Positions 45,848 to 56,898 of a DNA stretch of 64,000 bases are shown here, one piece after another. The position numbers were made by a program, and so were the translations under genes. The stretch comes from Terfezia claveryi (lineage: Eukaryota > Ascomycota > Pezizomycetes > Pezizales > Pezizaceae). Within the stretch, counting starts at the first letter, position 1. Each line of letters starts with the position of its first letter. The DNA lies in assembly GCA_015179025.1 (NCBI GenBank), contig WHUX01000085.1, positions 124,001-188,000 of the forward strand, written 5' to 3'. The notes below the pieces were generated by a model that did no database searches, was not told the DNA's origin, and saw only the letters and a list, made by a program, of their open reading frames with translations.

Positions 45848-46516
45848 TTAAGCTTCGCCTCTGGCCCTGCCAGTGCCACGGGCTGCACCTCCACTCGCCA
45901 CCTTATCAGAAGGTAACTTCTCTTCCAAAATACCCAACTTTGCATCACACCTCTCAGGACCTTGTGTCAACAATAAGACCTGTCTAACCACTCCATCCGG
46001 AATTGGTGTTCCCCCAACCCCCGACCACGCAGATACATGTTTCTCGAGTACAAACGCCACAGAGTGATTTCCGAATCTCATTCCCAATACAGCCCACTCC
46101 GAATCCGTATTTTGGTTCAATACCTCAATAGTCTGCATCAAAATCCTTATAACAACCTCAGAGAGTCTCGTGCTATCAAAATATTCCAAACATCCAGGCT
46201 CCTTCGTAGACATCGTAGTTGGAATAGACCAAAGTGGAAGGCCATACACATCTCCCCAGACGGAAAGGAGTCTGTTATTATTCTGCTCAATAGGGTCGTG
46301 GTCGTTTGAACGAAATTCCAGAGAATAGTATCGAGTAGCTGGTTTTAGGTGGAAGTGGAGGTATATTTTGAGGGTACGCTCCTCATCATTTGGAAATGCG
46401 GGGCCGCCTACATCCGATTCTTCCTCTCCTTCGTCATATTCATATTCATACACCGTCATATTACTTTCTTCTTCGCAATACTCAGGGTCATAATCCGCCT
46501 CATCATGGGCCGACAT
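45848..46516 (-). CDS. Member C of the three-gene family
   Basis: The protein has 222 aa and starts MSAHDEADYDPEYCEEESN. The N-terminal 45 residues are acidic and Tyr-rich (YEYEYDEGEEESD). The shared blocks follow: RYYSLEFR, GDVYGLPLWS, ILMQTIEVLNQN with the Trp after it, and QVLLLTQGPERC. The membrane tail of member B is missing. The protein ends in a Gly/Ala/Arg stretch that may follow a frame loss. I do not recognise a known domain. Confidence 0.6.
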   Translation of the reverse strand: MSAHDEADYDPEYCEEESNMTVYEYEYDEGEEESDVGGPAFPNDEERTLKIYLHFHLKPATRYYSLEFRSNDHDPIEQNNNRLLSVWGDVYGLPLWSIPTTMSTKEPGCLEYFDSTRLSEVVIRILMQTIEVLNQNTDSEWAVLGMRFGNHSVAFVLEKHVSAWSGVGGTPIPDGVVRQVLLLTQGPERCDAKLGILEEKLPSDKVASGGAARGTGRARGEA

Positions 46517-48310
46517 CTTGAGGATCTGGGTGGGTTAGCGTTGCCAGCGTTAGTAAAGCTTCAAGGAGGCAGGGAATTGGAAACATGAGCTAGGATGGAC
46601 GCAAAGGTCACAAACTTGTTTAAATTTGTGTATTTTGAAGTAGAGGTCTCACGAGAAGTTGAGGGGTATCGAGAGCCTGCAAGGGTGGAATTTAATGCCG
46701 ATCCATAGACGTGACCTCAGAGATACATCATCTATTTAGAAGTTTCAAATAGAGTTAACTTTACTTTCCATATCTCACTTATGGTGGCGATTTAGTCTCG
46801 ATCGAGACTAGTGTTTATTTTTTACTCCAACCAGACTAATTTATACTCGAGCTACTTATATCTTGTAGCCTTCTTCTATAGAATTGAACACCTAATATAA
46901 TTAAGCTTCTTTCATGTGAATGGTTGAATCATGACAACATGATGGGATTGGCCAATCATGATTTAGCCACGCACCCAGCAAGTCATGCTCATGCTCGTAA
47001 GGCATGACGGTTTGGATCAAGGCCCGGGAATTGAAGATTCTGAAAAATGATTTTTGGATAGGATGGGTGAGCTGACTTTGACTAAGTACTGATGGAAATC
47101 ACATCAGAATATCACATAACTTGCCAACTAATTAATTACCCATCAATTTTCTTCCTACCATGAGATATACATCCTGCACTCTCAATATCACAATGTCATC
47201 TGGTGACCTGGGTACATTTTAATACGATTAGGCTGGAGAACAGGAAATAACTTTACGGCAACCAGATTAAGATAACTCATGCATGGAACTTAAGAGCAAT
47301 TGATCCCGGGCCTAGTAAGTATAAGATACTGTACTTATATCTTAGTGGGAATGCTGAACTATTGTAAGCTGATTACTTATCACTAAGCTTACCTAATTCA
47401 GAAGTGACTACCCATTTAGGAAATTCCATTCCAAGCTCTTCTGACTAGGCAAAATCTTTCTTATATATCAAATATATCCATAGGCTGTATAGTATCTCAG
47501 ACGTTCCTAGATCAAGAGTCTGTATGAGGCTATGCTCATCGTGCTGTTTGGTTGTTATTCGGGAAGGATTTGAAGGAGGTTGGAACAAATTACAAGACCG
47601 GCAACAATTTCGTATGTAGTGTTACCGAGTAAGTAGAAAGTGACATCTCTCTATCCCTGGTATGGCACACAACAAGAGGAGGTACTAGACGTCACTTCAC
47701 AGAACGGGCTAAAAAGTATGAGGTAAAAAGCAAAGTATATGTGGTTTAGAGCAGAACAAATGTGCTTTCCATGGAGCGAGTCCTGAAATATTTCATTAGG
47801 TACTAGTAATCAAAGCTAAGAAGTAGGTCCTATGGGTTTTTCAACAAGCCTGAGGGTTGGATATCTCAACCCGGAACTCATTGGGATACTCTCTGAAAGC
47901 TTGGGTACTCTTATCTCCGCTATCCAAGATTGACGCACATACTAAGAGTTTCTAAACAGTTTTAGGTCTCTTCAGATTCACTTTCTCTACCATGCAAACT
48001 CAGCTTTGAATACTGTACTTCTAATATAGATACTACTGTATGTAGGTACAGCTCTTGCCACAAGGCTAGAAGTTACTACTGCAGCATACCTATACACACA
48101 TATGTGCCCCATGCATATCTCGGATGCATACATATGTATCTCCCAAGCTTGGGGGTGTGTGTAGTCACTTGTGCAACGCTACGCTGTACAATCATGTGCG
48201 GGGTCACATTTATTATAGAAGATAGGACTCTCACATCCCAATCAATATTCTTGATATCTCTAACATAACGGGACGCGACGAGACTAAACAGGAGCAAGTA
48301 TTCGACAACA
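46517..48310. other. Spacer upstream of the BTB-like gene
   Basis: No gene is supported. One CCAACCAGACTAA repeat copy lies near 46828-46840. The sequence is AT-rich otherwise. Confidence 0.5.
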
Positions 48311-49881
48311 ATGGATTCCTCCACTCGGCAGTGGACGCCAAACCTCAGTAGCGATACCGATGATGGTGTTTCGACTCCTACGACTTCCCGCCCAGTGTCG
48401 CCTCTGCCTTGGAGTGCATCTGATGACAATTACTTATCTGGTTCATCAGACGAGGACAGTGATGATGAAGGTACTCTGCTTTGTAGAAATGAACCTCCGG
48501 GTGAAAGTGAAGAAATACGTCCGACCCCGACACCTTCTTCGACCAGAACTTCCGAAACCACAGTTGACAGCGTCTATGCGGGTGGAGACGTTATTCTCGA
48601 GGTTGCGTTTATTCAATCCTGCAAGGAATCTAGACAACTTCTTGACGATAGCCGATCAATATCATGGGCCGACATACAACGTTTCGCAGTTACGCCTGGC
48701 TACCGTGCCAGAGTATCATCCGTTGTGCTATCTGTTGCTAGTGATATCCTACGCGAAACCTTCCAGATACTCTCTGCACATATCCCTGGGAAGTGGTTCC
48801 GGCCCTTGAACCATACGCAGCGAACTCGCGGCACGTACTGGTACCGTGTCGATTCCAATGCTGTTGTCCAGGAGATTAATCTTGTCTGTGTCTCTGACTT
48901 CCATCAATTCCTTTGGCCTGAGTGGAAGTCACTTTTGCCGGAATCTTTCAAATCCTTGATGTGTATACTTCACCACAAGAGCCCTGCGCTTTTGGATAGT
49001 CTACTGGCAGTAGACCTAGAAGAAGGCACGGAGCGTGGATTGGTATACCTTTCAATTCTCTCCGAGCTCGCATGGGTTTTCGGATGTGAAGGCGCAGTCG
49101 CATCAACTATCCAACTCGCTCGAATCAGTTTAAAAGCCCGGGTATCAGAATACCATGATGACGCCGGGAATATTAATAGGCCTCTGTCTCCAGAGTTACC
49201 AGAACTAAGAAAAAATAAATATGGCTTCTCTCCTGGGGATTTACAATACCTTCCTGGTTTCAGCCTTTCCCCCCATATAAAATTTGCTTTTGTTTGGAAC
49301 GACAGAATTGCATTTCAGAAGGCAACTCAGTTATACATCTTGGGCACTGGTGGTGTACCGCGAGTCTACGAGTATGATAATATGGGGATTCTACCACTTA
49401 TGCTAAGTACGTGAGTATGCTGTTTCAGCTATGGACAAATGTGAGGGATGGTTTCAGGGTATTTTCATAATGCTAACGGCCAGTTTCTCTAGATACTCTA
49501 CAGGAACGGCGAGACTCAATAATTGACATGTGTTTCGACGTTCTCAACCAGATTTACATTACATTGAGCAAGTGGAAATCTTTTAGTTCTCCAGAACAAG
49601 AACGCTCTTGCTGCTTGTATCTAGGCAAGTTCATACGGGCGCTGGGCAATTGTATATGGGGGAGCTTCTTCGAAGAGCCTCTCACCTTCCCTCTCAGCCG
49701 CACCTTCCCCCAACACCGATACTGGAGCTCCCCGTCCACGCTTGAACGTTCCCTTAGGGAGTTTGCCCGGGAATTTGAACAAATGGAAAGCTCTATTGTA
49801 TATCCTGAGCAGTGGGTGCGGATCCAGTTGGATAGTATATTTGAAAGAGAGGGATTGGATTTGGTCAAGTTCCGTTGTTAG
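48311..49881 (+). CDS. BTB/POZ-like protein
   Basis: There are two exons, 48311-49406 and 49493-49881 (494 aa). The intron has a GTACGT donor, a TGCTAAC branch near 49471 and a TCTCTAG acceptor. The first 90 residues are Ser/Thr/Asp-rich. A BTB-like fold is suggested by GGDVILEVAF, RARVSSVVLSVASDILRETF, a following CILHHKSPALLDSLLAVDLE and VYLSILSELAWVFGCEGAV, which match the strand-helix order of Pezizomycotina BTB proteins. An insertion (CKESRQLLDDSRSISWADIQ) separates the first strand from the core. The C-terminal 300 residues are helical and unrecognised. Its role is unknown. A decayed copy of its 5' part lies 2.6 kb downstream. Confidence 0.65.
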
Positions 49882-50893
49882 TGATAACTGTATCTTTAGT
49901 AAGAAATGGACGCTAGGCTGGCGCTGGATCTGACTGTACTGTAGATCTGACTCTTGATCTGACTTGATCTGATGCATAAATGACGGGTAGCCGGACTACA
50001 TGGGATCAGAGTATAATTCAATCACATGAAGTCAGAGTAGAATTCAACCACATAAGGAGTTGCTCGTGGTCAACCATATAGCTTCACTTGTAGTCGACGT
50101 CAGGAGAGCGTTGAATCACCTTCCATTAGGTTGAATAACGTGATTCCTTTGATATATCCGGTAGAGCAACAGCTTTTCAGACTAGAGGCTCCGGTTCACA
50201 TAACCTTCTCCAGGTATTCACCGCGAGATTGTTGTCTAGAACTAGGTTAGCATTATCCAGAGAACTCACCTCACCTAAACATTTGCCCCTTCAAGGAATG
50301 TCCAGAGCTGGCTGCCGCAAGTTTTTTTTTTTTTTGAGGGGGGAATCGGTACATGTCGTTGCCATACAAATTTGTATGAGGGAGCTACATGACAAGCCAC
50401 TTCTTCAACCCACACTCTTTACTACCTGTTACTATAATATATAGTGAAGGGGGCCCGCGGGGAGGGGGGGGGGTTTGGTCTGTTTATTTTTTTTTCTTTT
50501 GATATTAAAGGAATAGGTATGCTTGGGTGAATTCCACATGTAGGTAGGGATTCCTGCTTGCTTCCCTTGATGTTTCATGATTCTTTTCATAAAGTGGAAA
50601 TTTTTGGTGTAAAACTGACGATGGCCAGAGAACTCATGGCTTAAAAGTATACCTAGGCGTCCAAACACGAGGTCCCTGAGTTGACCTGTGCTTGATAAAT
50701 GGGTTCCATATATATAAGTATGTACCAATTCATACTGGGAGTGAAAGTATATATGTCTTGGCCTGGGTAGACGATCTGCCAAGCATAATAGTCACATGCC
50801 AAGACTCTAGTCGCTCGCATAGCTTCGCATTTGCTGAGATGCTGACGGAACGAGACTAAGGTGCTTTGTCAGCTCTAATCTCTCAACACTACT
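49882..50893. other. Spacer with simple repeats
   Basis: No gene is supported. It holds a short GATCTGACT repeat (49928-49972), a T-run at 50322-50334 and a G-run near 50463. Confidence 0.5.
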
Positions 50894-51023
50894 GATGATA
50901 GGTGTTTCGACAGTTGACAATGTATATACGGGTGGAGACGTTATTCTCGGGGTAGCGCTTACCGGTATTCAATCCCACAAGGAAACTAGATAACTTCTTA
51001 AGGATGGCGGATCAATATCATTG
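50894..51023 (+). pseudogene. Decayed duplicate of the BTB-like gene's 5' part
   Basis: The stretch GGGTGGAGACGTTATTCTCG, a partial CAATCC.ACAAGGAA..TAGA block and GGCGGATCAATATCAT match 48581-48670 closely. The first bases (GATGATAGGTGTTTCGAC) match 48358-48376. About 180 bp of the parent (48378-48559) are missing between them, and stop codons are present. It is a relic with an internal deletion. Confidence 0.8.
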
Positions 51024-51939
51024 GTTAGTCTCTGGAAATGAGAAAGGCTGTTCTCGCACGTTTGTGTTGTGTTGCGTTGTGCTGTGTTGGGGCATTACAA
51101 GGATACTTATTCTTTGAACGTAGAACCTAAGCACCAACTAAGGAGATACAATTTTATCTTGTCCCAAATCCTCCAAGGTTAATTTCTCCTACCGAGTATC
51201 CATGGGTTCTGTCCTACCCCAAATAACCAAGATTCAGCCTCGGTGGGGTGCCAGTTAACCTAAGTATCTAACTGCACACCCCCCCCCCCCCCAAACACAC
51301 AAACGCACTGTGGCAATGGCTAGATGATATGAAACACATACAAAGACAAAGAAAGTGGTCTCCGTAACCCGTTCTCATATCCCTACCTATGAACCCACTG
51401 TGAACGAATCGTTAGTACTGTTCTATATCATCTGATATGCTTCTCATAATTTATAAACCCAAACTAAAGAAACTAAAATTGGCATTTTCTACGATTTGAC
51501 AGTATGGAGGGAGGGTAATATTGTTTAATACAGCAGGCGGACTAGAGTATACGGGGGGGAGGGGATTTAAAAAGGGGTAATATTTACTTAGAAGTAATAC
51601 CCAGCCACGGCTTGCTGGTGAGTTATCTTGCTGGTGAGATTGACTGGGGCGGGAGAAGAAGACGCGTGGTTGCAGCTGTAGTCAAAAAAAAATAATCATC
51701 TTGTAATAACAAACCATGTGAGGGAAGCTCGGAAATTTCCAAACATGAGATGAAAGGTAGCAGTATCCATTATAACATTATCGGTGAGCAATTGGTAGCT
51801 CTCTCTCCAGATGTATATGATACAACTGATGCTCTGATCGATCTTCGCATCCACTCGCTTCCCAAAGTTAAACTATGCCCCACTAATTCGAAAGAAACAG
51901 ACAGATAAAAACGGCTCAGAGAAAGAAAAGAAAACTACA

Positions 51940-52464
51940 GTGAACTCTCGATATAAGAATATTCTTATTTCTCGAGGTTGTTTACTAAGGTATTCTTATA
52001 GCAAGAGTACCTGATTGGGTAATATATAAACAGCCTAGCTGGAATAGGAATGCTTATCGATAAGAAATACCCCCAACCACCAAAGACAACGCTACCAAAT
52101 ACAACGCCGCCAAACACAATACTGCGACACACGATACTGCGACACACAATACCGCGACACACAATATTACTACACCTACAATACCACCTCCGAACCCCCG
52201 AACTAATTCGATATGCCTGCTAGTGGTGCATTGAAAAGTAAAGGTTGGACGGAAGAAGAACGCAAGGAGATATATGACTATGCACATGCATACTGCCTTC
52301 TTCACGTCATCCGGGGCGGTTCCTGGTTCTCCTGTACCTAGTTCTTCCTCTACCTCACGTTAATTCTCTTTTTTGATGTATACCTTTAGTAGTTACCCTG
52401 ACATTTGATATAAGAATATTACCCCCCCCCCGCCGGACGATATTCTTATATCGAGAGTTCACTG
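51940..52464. mobile_element. pogo-like MITE (525 bp) with TA target duplication
   Basis: The two ends are perfect 25-bp inverted repeats beginning CAGTGAACTCTCGATATAAG, at 51940-51964 and 52440-52464. Each is flanked by TA (51938-51939, 52465-52466), as expected for the Tc1/mariner superfamily. The CAGT start followed by a TCGATATAA core is like pogo/Tigger termini. There is no transposase inside. A 16-base GCGACACACAATAC-type tandem stretch lies at about 52105-52165. Confidence 0.88.
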
Positions 52465-53267
52465 TATCCCAACTCAACTGGCACAGCTAAGTATCTATTG
52501 GTATTGAGACACTGGTAGGAGAAAATCTCATACCGTTACGTAGAATCAGCAATTCCCCCGCTTTCTCTTGGGATAGGGCTCAGTGTCGTATCCTCGATAG
52601 AACACAGCCAGGATGGTGCTGATGTACGTATGCTGAGATCGTGTTGGGGGTCCAACAACCTGTGCGAAACAGGCTAGCCCGACATAGTCTGGTTGCCCGG
52701 ACAACACGTGTAGTCTGGTTGGCACAAGCAAAACGTGGATGTTATATATCTACTACATACTTTCAATTGCAATTGCTAACTGAATCCCTGCACAACAGAA
52801 CTTAGCACTATCACCTTACATTGGGCGTAGAAGTTTGTTCCACTAGAGTCTGTCTCCTTTTTATCACCTTTTTATATGCTGGATGATACAGTCGCTTCCT
52901 CTGGGCCCCTTTATATTGCGTTTGCAACTATAGCTAGCAAATTGTGCTTCTAGATCAGCTGCCTACACCCAAGAGTATCCGCTAATGTGTGTATTACACT
53001 CCCCGAGCCCATCAATTGCTTTAGAGAAGATCTTCTCTCAATGAACAAGCGTGCGGAAATTGTGTCACCAGTCAATTCGAGGTCTCGGCGTTTTGAAATA
53101 AAACGGTGCAGTCTTGAATTAGTAGTCAATTGAAGCCGCTTAGCAGTCAGAAAAGTCAACAAAGAACAGGTAGGGAGGTCTTCCGCCAAAAACCTATATT
53201 CATAACCTCTTATAAGCAGCCCACAGTCCCCATCCCTTCCGTTGGGTGCCCTTGTGCTAATTCCATA
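52465..53267. other. Spacer with AGTCTGGTTG repeat copies
   Basis: No gene is supported. Copies of the short repeat occur at about 52685-52695 and 52711-52729. Confidence 0.5.
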
Positions 53268-53879
53268 TTACAAAATGACGCAAGCCAGTCCCACAACAAC
53301 GCCTTCCTTGCCCGGGACAGCTAAATCCCACCACTTTTGTTTTTCCTCTTCCTTCTTTTTTTTCTGACATGTTCCACAGTTTGGGCAATCACACGATTTG
53401 TTCTTTTCTTCAACTTCTTCCTTCTTTTTCCTGTTCTCTTGCGCCACCTTATTCCTCTTTTCTTCACAGCGGGGATGAGTGCATGGATGTTTTTCGCATG
53501 AGTGACTCCAGCGGACACGACAGCTACAGTGTCTATGAGAGTTGGGGTTTCGGCAGGGCGGTGCAGGAGGCAGAAAGTAGTTGGATTGGTGTGCAATGGG
53601 AACTGCAACGGGGTATGGATAGGCGATGTTGCCCCCTATTCCGTACTGAAGGGCAACCTGTGTGGCGGGAAGAGGAGGTGCAGCATAGTGCGGTTGCAAT
53701 GCCATTTGGGTTGACATACCATTGCAATACCAGCGTTTTGCGTGGCAATCCGGACAGTTGCAGCCGGCGTGATGCCGGGAACAGTGCTCCATAGTGCAGG
53801 TACACTTGGGCTTTGGAGAACTCACAGGAGAGGTCTCAGGAGTTGCAGGAGGGGTTCGACGGACGAAAGTGGTGAACAT
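53268..53879 (-). CDS. Cys-rich protein, probably metal-binding
   Basis: This single exon encodes 203 aa starting MFTTFVRRTPPATPETSP. Cysteines cluster in three groups: CTCTMEHC..CNCPDC..C (about 26-51), CRNP..HCSC..SCEKHPCTHPRC (about 108-138) and CDCPNCGTC (about 163-171). A Pro/Tyr/Ala-rich spacer separates the first two, and a Lys/Glu-rich helix separates the last two. The many C-x-C and C-x-x-C pairs with His suggest zinc or copper binding. I do not recognise a named family. There is no secretion signal, so an intracellular role is likely. Confidence 0.55.
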   Translation of the reverse strand: MFTTFVRRTPPATPETSPVSSPKPKCTCTMEHCSRHHAGCNCPDCHAKRWYCNGMSTQMALQPHYAAPPLPATQVALQYGIGGNIAYPYPVAVPIAHQSNYFLPPAPPCRNPNSHRHCSCRVRWSHSCEKHPCTHPRCEEKRNKVAQENRKKKEEVEEKNKSCDCPNCGTCQKKKKEEEKQKWWDLAVPGKEGVVVGLACVIL

Positions 53880-55386
53880 GTGGTTTGCTTATTTTTGTAC
53901 CTCGGATACTGTAGCCCTATGGGCGCGAGGTCAGGAACCTGAAGGGTCGTTTGTAGAGGTAGGAACTGAAGTGCTTCAAAATGTTTTATCTCGGCAGAGT
54001 ACCTATAACCTCTAGCTATGGTCCTCAACAGGTTAAGGTGGCCCCTGTTGATATACATGCTCGTCAGCTCCCTTATAATACCCGGTAGATGGACGAGGAT
54101 CAGAAAGGCTAGGTATAGGGACAACCTGTGCAAGTATCGGCCTCGTGGAATGGATCCTATAATAGTTCGATGCTAATTATTCCCCTGATCTGTTGTATCG
54201 AGGGTGGTGTCAGCCTGTGTCAATAGCCTGGCTGTTCTGGTTGGGCTGCACCCATATATACAGGAGCTGCTTACGTACTTAAGTACCAAGTAGTAAGTAC
54301 CAACCAGATTGAGTAGTAGAGGCGAGTTCCCATAGTCACGGCACCTGATCTCGGCCCAGTAACGTGCAACTAGACCACACCGTTTACTCAAGTGCTACTT
54401 AGAACCTGCACGCACCGAGACTAATGTATAGGCCGGCACGGGGCGATAGCAGGCAGATCAATTACAGCAAACCAGACTACCAACCAGACTTAGTCTCAGA
54501 CTGCTACAAGATAAGACCACATGGAGCGGTAGTCTGGTTGCATGGAGCGGTGTAGTCTGGTTGTAGTCGCTCCAGGCACAAGTCCTGGCACAAGTCTAGT
54601 TCTAAAGCATCCTAGACACTAGCCTGGCTTGCCTAGATACCTATCAGACTCTTCAGACTGTATTCTGGTTGGCACAACACCCTCCAAAGGAGGATCAGAC
54701 TGCTATACCTCAGGCTCTTAGCCACATTCCTCTGTCCCCTGAGTCAGGTTGGCACATGTCTCCTCTAGTCTGGATCCTGGTACTGTCTCCTCTAGTCTGG
54801 ATCCTGGTGTCTCCTCAATTCTCAACAGCCAAGTGTATAGATTGCTCCCGTAAACATAGTCTGGCTTGCCCTCGGAGCCTAAACACACCCATGGGTCTGG
54901 TCACTTGCTAAAAAAAAAACAGCCGGTATCTCGCTATACAGGCGCACGAGTCTATATTCTAGTCTGGTTGGCACAAGCCCCTCGGTACTACATTCCAGTC
55001 CCGTGAGTGTGTTATGAGAGGAGTTGGACGAATTGATGCCGATGCTAATGCTGAGACGCAATACTAGAGAATAAGACTACTTAGACGTATTCCTTGCCCT
55101 AACTTACCACATTCTCTTCATTACACAGACATCCTCCTTTCATGCCAACTAGACTTCTAGGCTCCTACCCTCACTTCCCGTTCACTCACCTCACCATCCC
55201 CATGCATGCCTAACTACCAACCACTCTCTAGGCCTGTAGTATTTCCTTAGTCTGCTTGGTAATCCCTGTGAGCATCTAAGTCTACGCAAAGGGTAGCTTG
55301 GATCATTGTAACCTGTGAAGAGAAATGGCGCTGACGTTGTACTTTTAGCAAACACTCGAGAGCGTGCCAAGAGGGTACGGTACACA
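53880..55386. repeat. Region dense in the AGTCTGGTTGGCACAA repeat
   Basis: No gene is supported. Between 54470 and 54980 at least eight copies or part copies of the motif occur in both orientations: near 54470-54490, 54530-54540, 54553-54563, 54663-54676, 54742-54757 and 54960-54976. A duplicated unit TCTCCTCTAGTCTGGATCCTGG also occurs at 54760-54805. Confidence 0.7.
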
Positions 55387-56898
55387 ATGAAGAAGTCAAT
55401 CAGAGAACGCCACTCGCTCCCGTCCATCAGGGAGATACCACGCTCTGGACCTGCCAAGGCCAACGACATACGCTTCGCCACTTTGCGAGGGCGAAATCAG
55501 CCACCAGTCCCACTGAAGACTGTCCCAGAATTGCAAGCAAAGGAAGTTGATCCAAATACCCGTGGTAATCCTGTCAAAATTCCAACAGTCAGCGCACCAC
55601 CTGGCAATCCGGTGACGAACATCTATGGCCGAAGCTTGCTTGCACCACCCAGTTTGAGTTCCCTATTTGGCAAAAGTTCTCACCTTGCTGCAGGTGGAGG
55701 GGGGACGGCCAAAGAAATCCATTTTTCAAACATCAGTAGCATATATCGAAAAGATTACCCTAAAAATCCTGTCGGTGGCATCAGATTTGGATATGACAGT
55801 ACAAAGCCAAATTCACCCCAGACAACCCATGAGGTAGCGTTGCAGAGCTACAGAGCCGCAAGGCAAGATGGAACTGGATATATTTGGGAACGGGCCGCTG
55901 CCAGTTGCACTGTGGCCCAGAATCCTATTGATGACTACGGTCGAAACGCTAGTCGCTCCAGCATTGTCCATCCGGGGCCTATTTCCCAAGGGACCTTCCA
56001 AAACACTGCAAACACCGGCGACACACTACTAAACCAACCTCCTGGTAGTCCCCAGACAATTTACCACACAGACCATAGTATACCCCACGGCAAAATGCAA
56101 CTAGAAACTCTCCACCCAGAATCCCTATGTGAACCAACTCCCTATCCCGAGCCATCTCGTCCAGATACTGCGCTCTCACAGAACCGTCGTGGCATATCAC
56201 TTATAGGATTACGCCCATCCACGCCTTCGACTTTCAGGATCAAATCACTAGCCAAGAAGACCTCACAGCTTTTCGGGATGTCTAATGCCAGCCGTTCGAC
56301 AATTGCGCTCAACGCCCGTGCCGCTACTGTGACGCCTGAGGTGGGACAGCCGAAGCAGCACCAGATAAACAAGAGGGGCAAGGCCTGGGAAAGTAAGGAT
56401 GATGTCAGGACTGTAACGGTCCAGACGCAGGCTCAAATGTTCCTAGAGATTGCCCGCAAGGCAGAAAAGAAGGGCAAGACCGTCTACTTTGCCTCTACCA
56501 CTGGAAGCACTTTCGTACTCACCAATGACTCCTGTGCCGGGGCTTACACTGCTATTAGCCTTTCCACTGCCAACTTGGCAGGTCAAATGGCACCGTCCTT
56601 GATGGGGGCCGGAGAACTGCTGGTAGATGGTAAAAACGGAAAGAAAGGTTTATTGTTTCTGTTATCGCCCCAGCAAATTATGGGATTGCTTCCCTTTGAA
56701 AAGGTCGATGTGGAAAAGGAGGGTAAATCCGAAATGTATGGATTTGGAGCAAAGGCGAAGCTTGGGCATCAGTTTTATGAGCATGAATGGCAAGACGGCG
56801 AGGACCGTAGATTTACACTCGCACTTCATTTAGCCACGGTCATAGTCAGAGGCCCTGGTCATTTGCTTGGAGAAATCTCGGCAGTGTTCTGGGCTTGA
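55387..56898 (+). CDS. Unrecognised 503-aa protein
   Basis: I do not recognise this protein. It starts at the ATG 55387-55389 (MKKSIRERHSLPSIREIPRS); the open frame extends upstream without another ATG. The first 330 residues are Pro/Ser/Asn-rich and probably disordered, with basic patches (RIKSLAKKTSQLFG). The last 150 residues look folded: MFLEIARKAEKKGKTVYFAS, TTGSTFVLTND, AISLSTANLAGQMAPSLMGA, LFLLSPQQIMGLLPFEK, and a hydrophobic end LATVIVRGPGHLLGEISA. The single clean exon of this size supports a real gene. The neighbourhood is repeat-rich on the left and gene-free on the right. Confidence 0.6.
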   Translation: MKKSIRERHSLPSIREIPRSGPAKANDIRFATLRGRNQPPVPLKTVPELQAKEVDPNTRGNPVKIPTVSAPPGNPVTNIYGRSLLAPPSLSSLFGKSSHLAAGGGGTAKEIHFSNISSIYRKDYPKNPVGGIRFGYDSTKPNSPQTTHEVALQSYRAARQDGTGYIWERAAASCTVAQNPIDDYGRNASRSSIVHPGPISQGTFQNTANTGDTLLNQPPGSPQTIYHTDHSIPHGKMQLETLHPESLCEPTPYPEPSRPDTALSQNRRGISLIGLRPSTPSTFRIKSLAKKTSQLFGMSNASRSTIALNARAATVTPEVGQPKQHQINKRGKAWESKDDVRTVTVQTQAQMFLEIARKAEKKGKTVYFASTTGSTFVLTNDSCAGAYTAISLSTANLAGQMAPSLMGAGELLVDGKNGKKGLLFLLSPQQIMGLLPFEKVDVEKEGKSEMYGFGAKAKLGHQFYEHEWQDGEDRRFTLALHLATVIVRGPGHLLGEISAVFWA

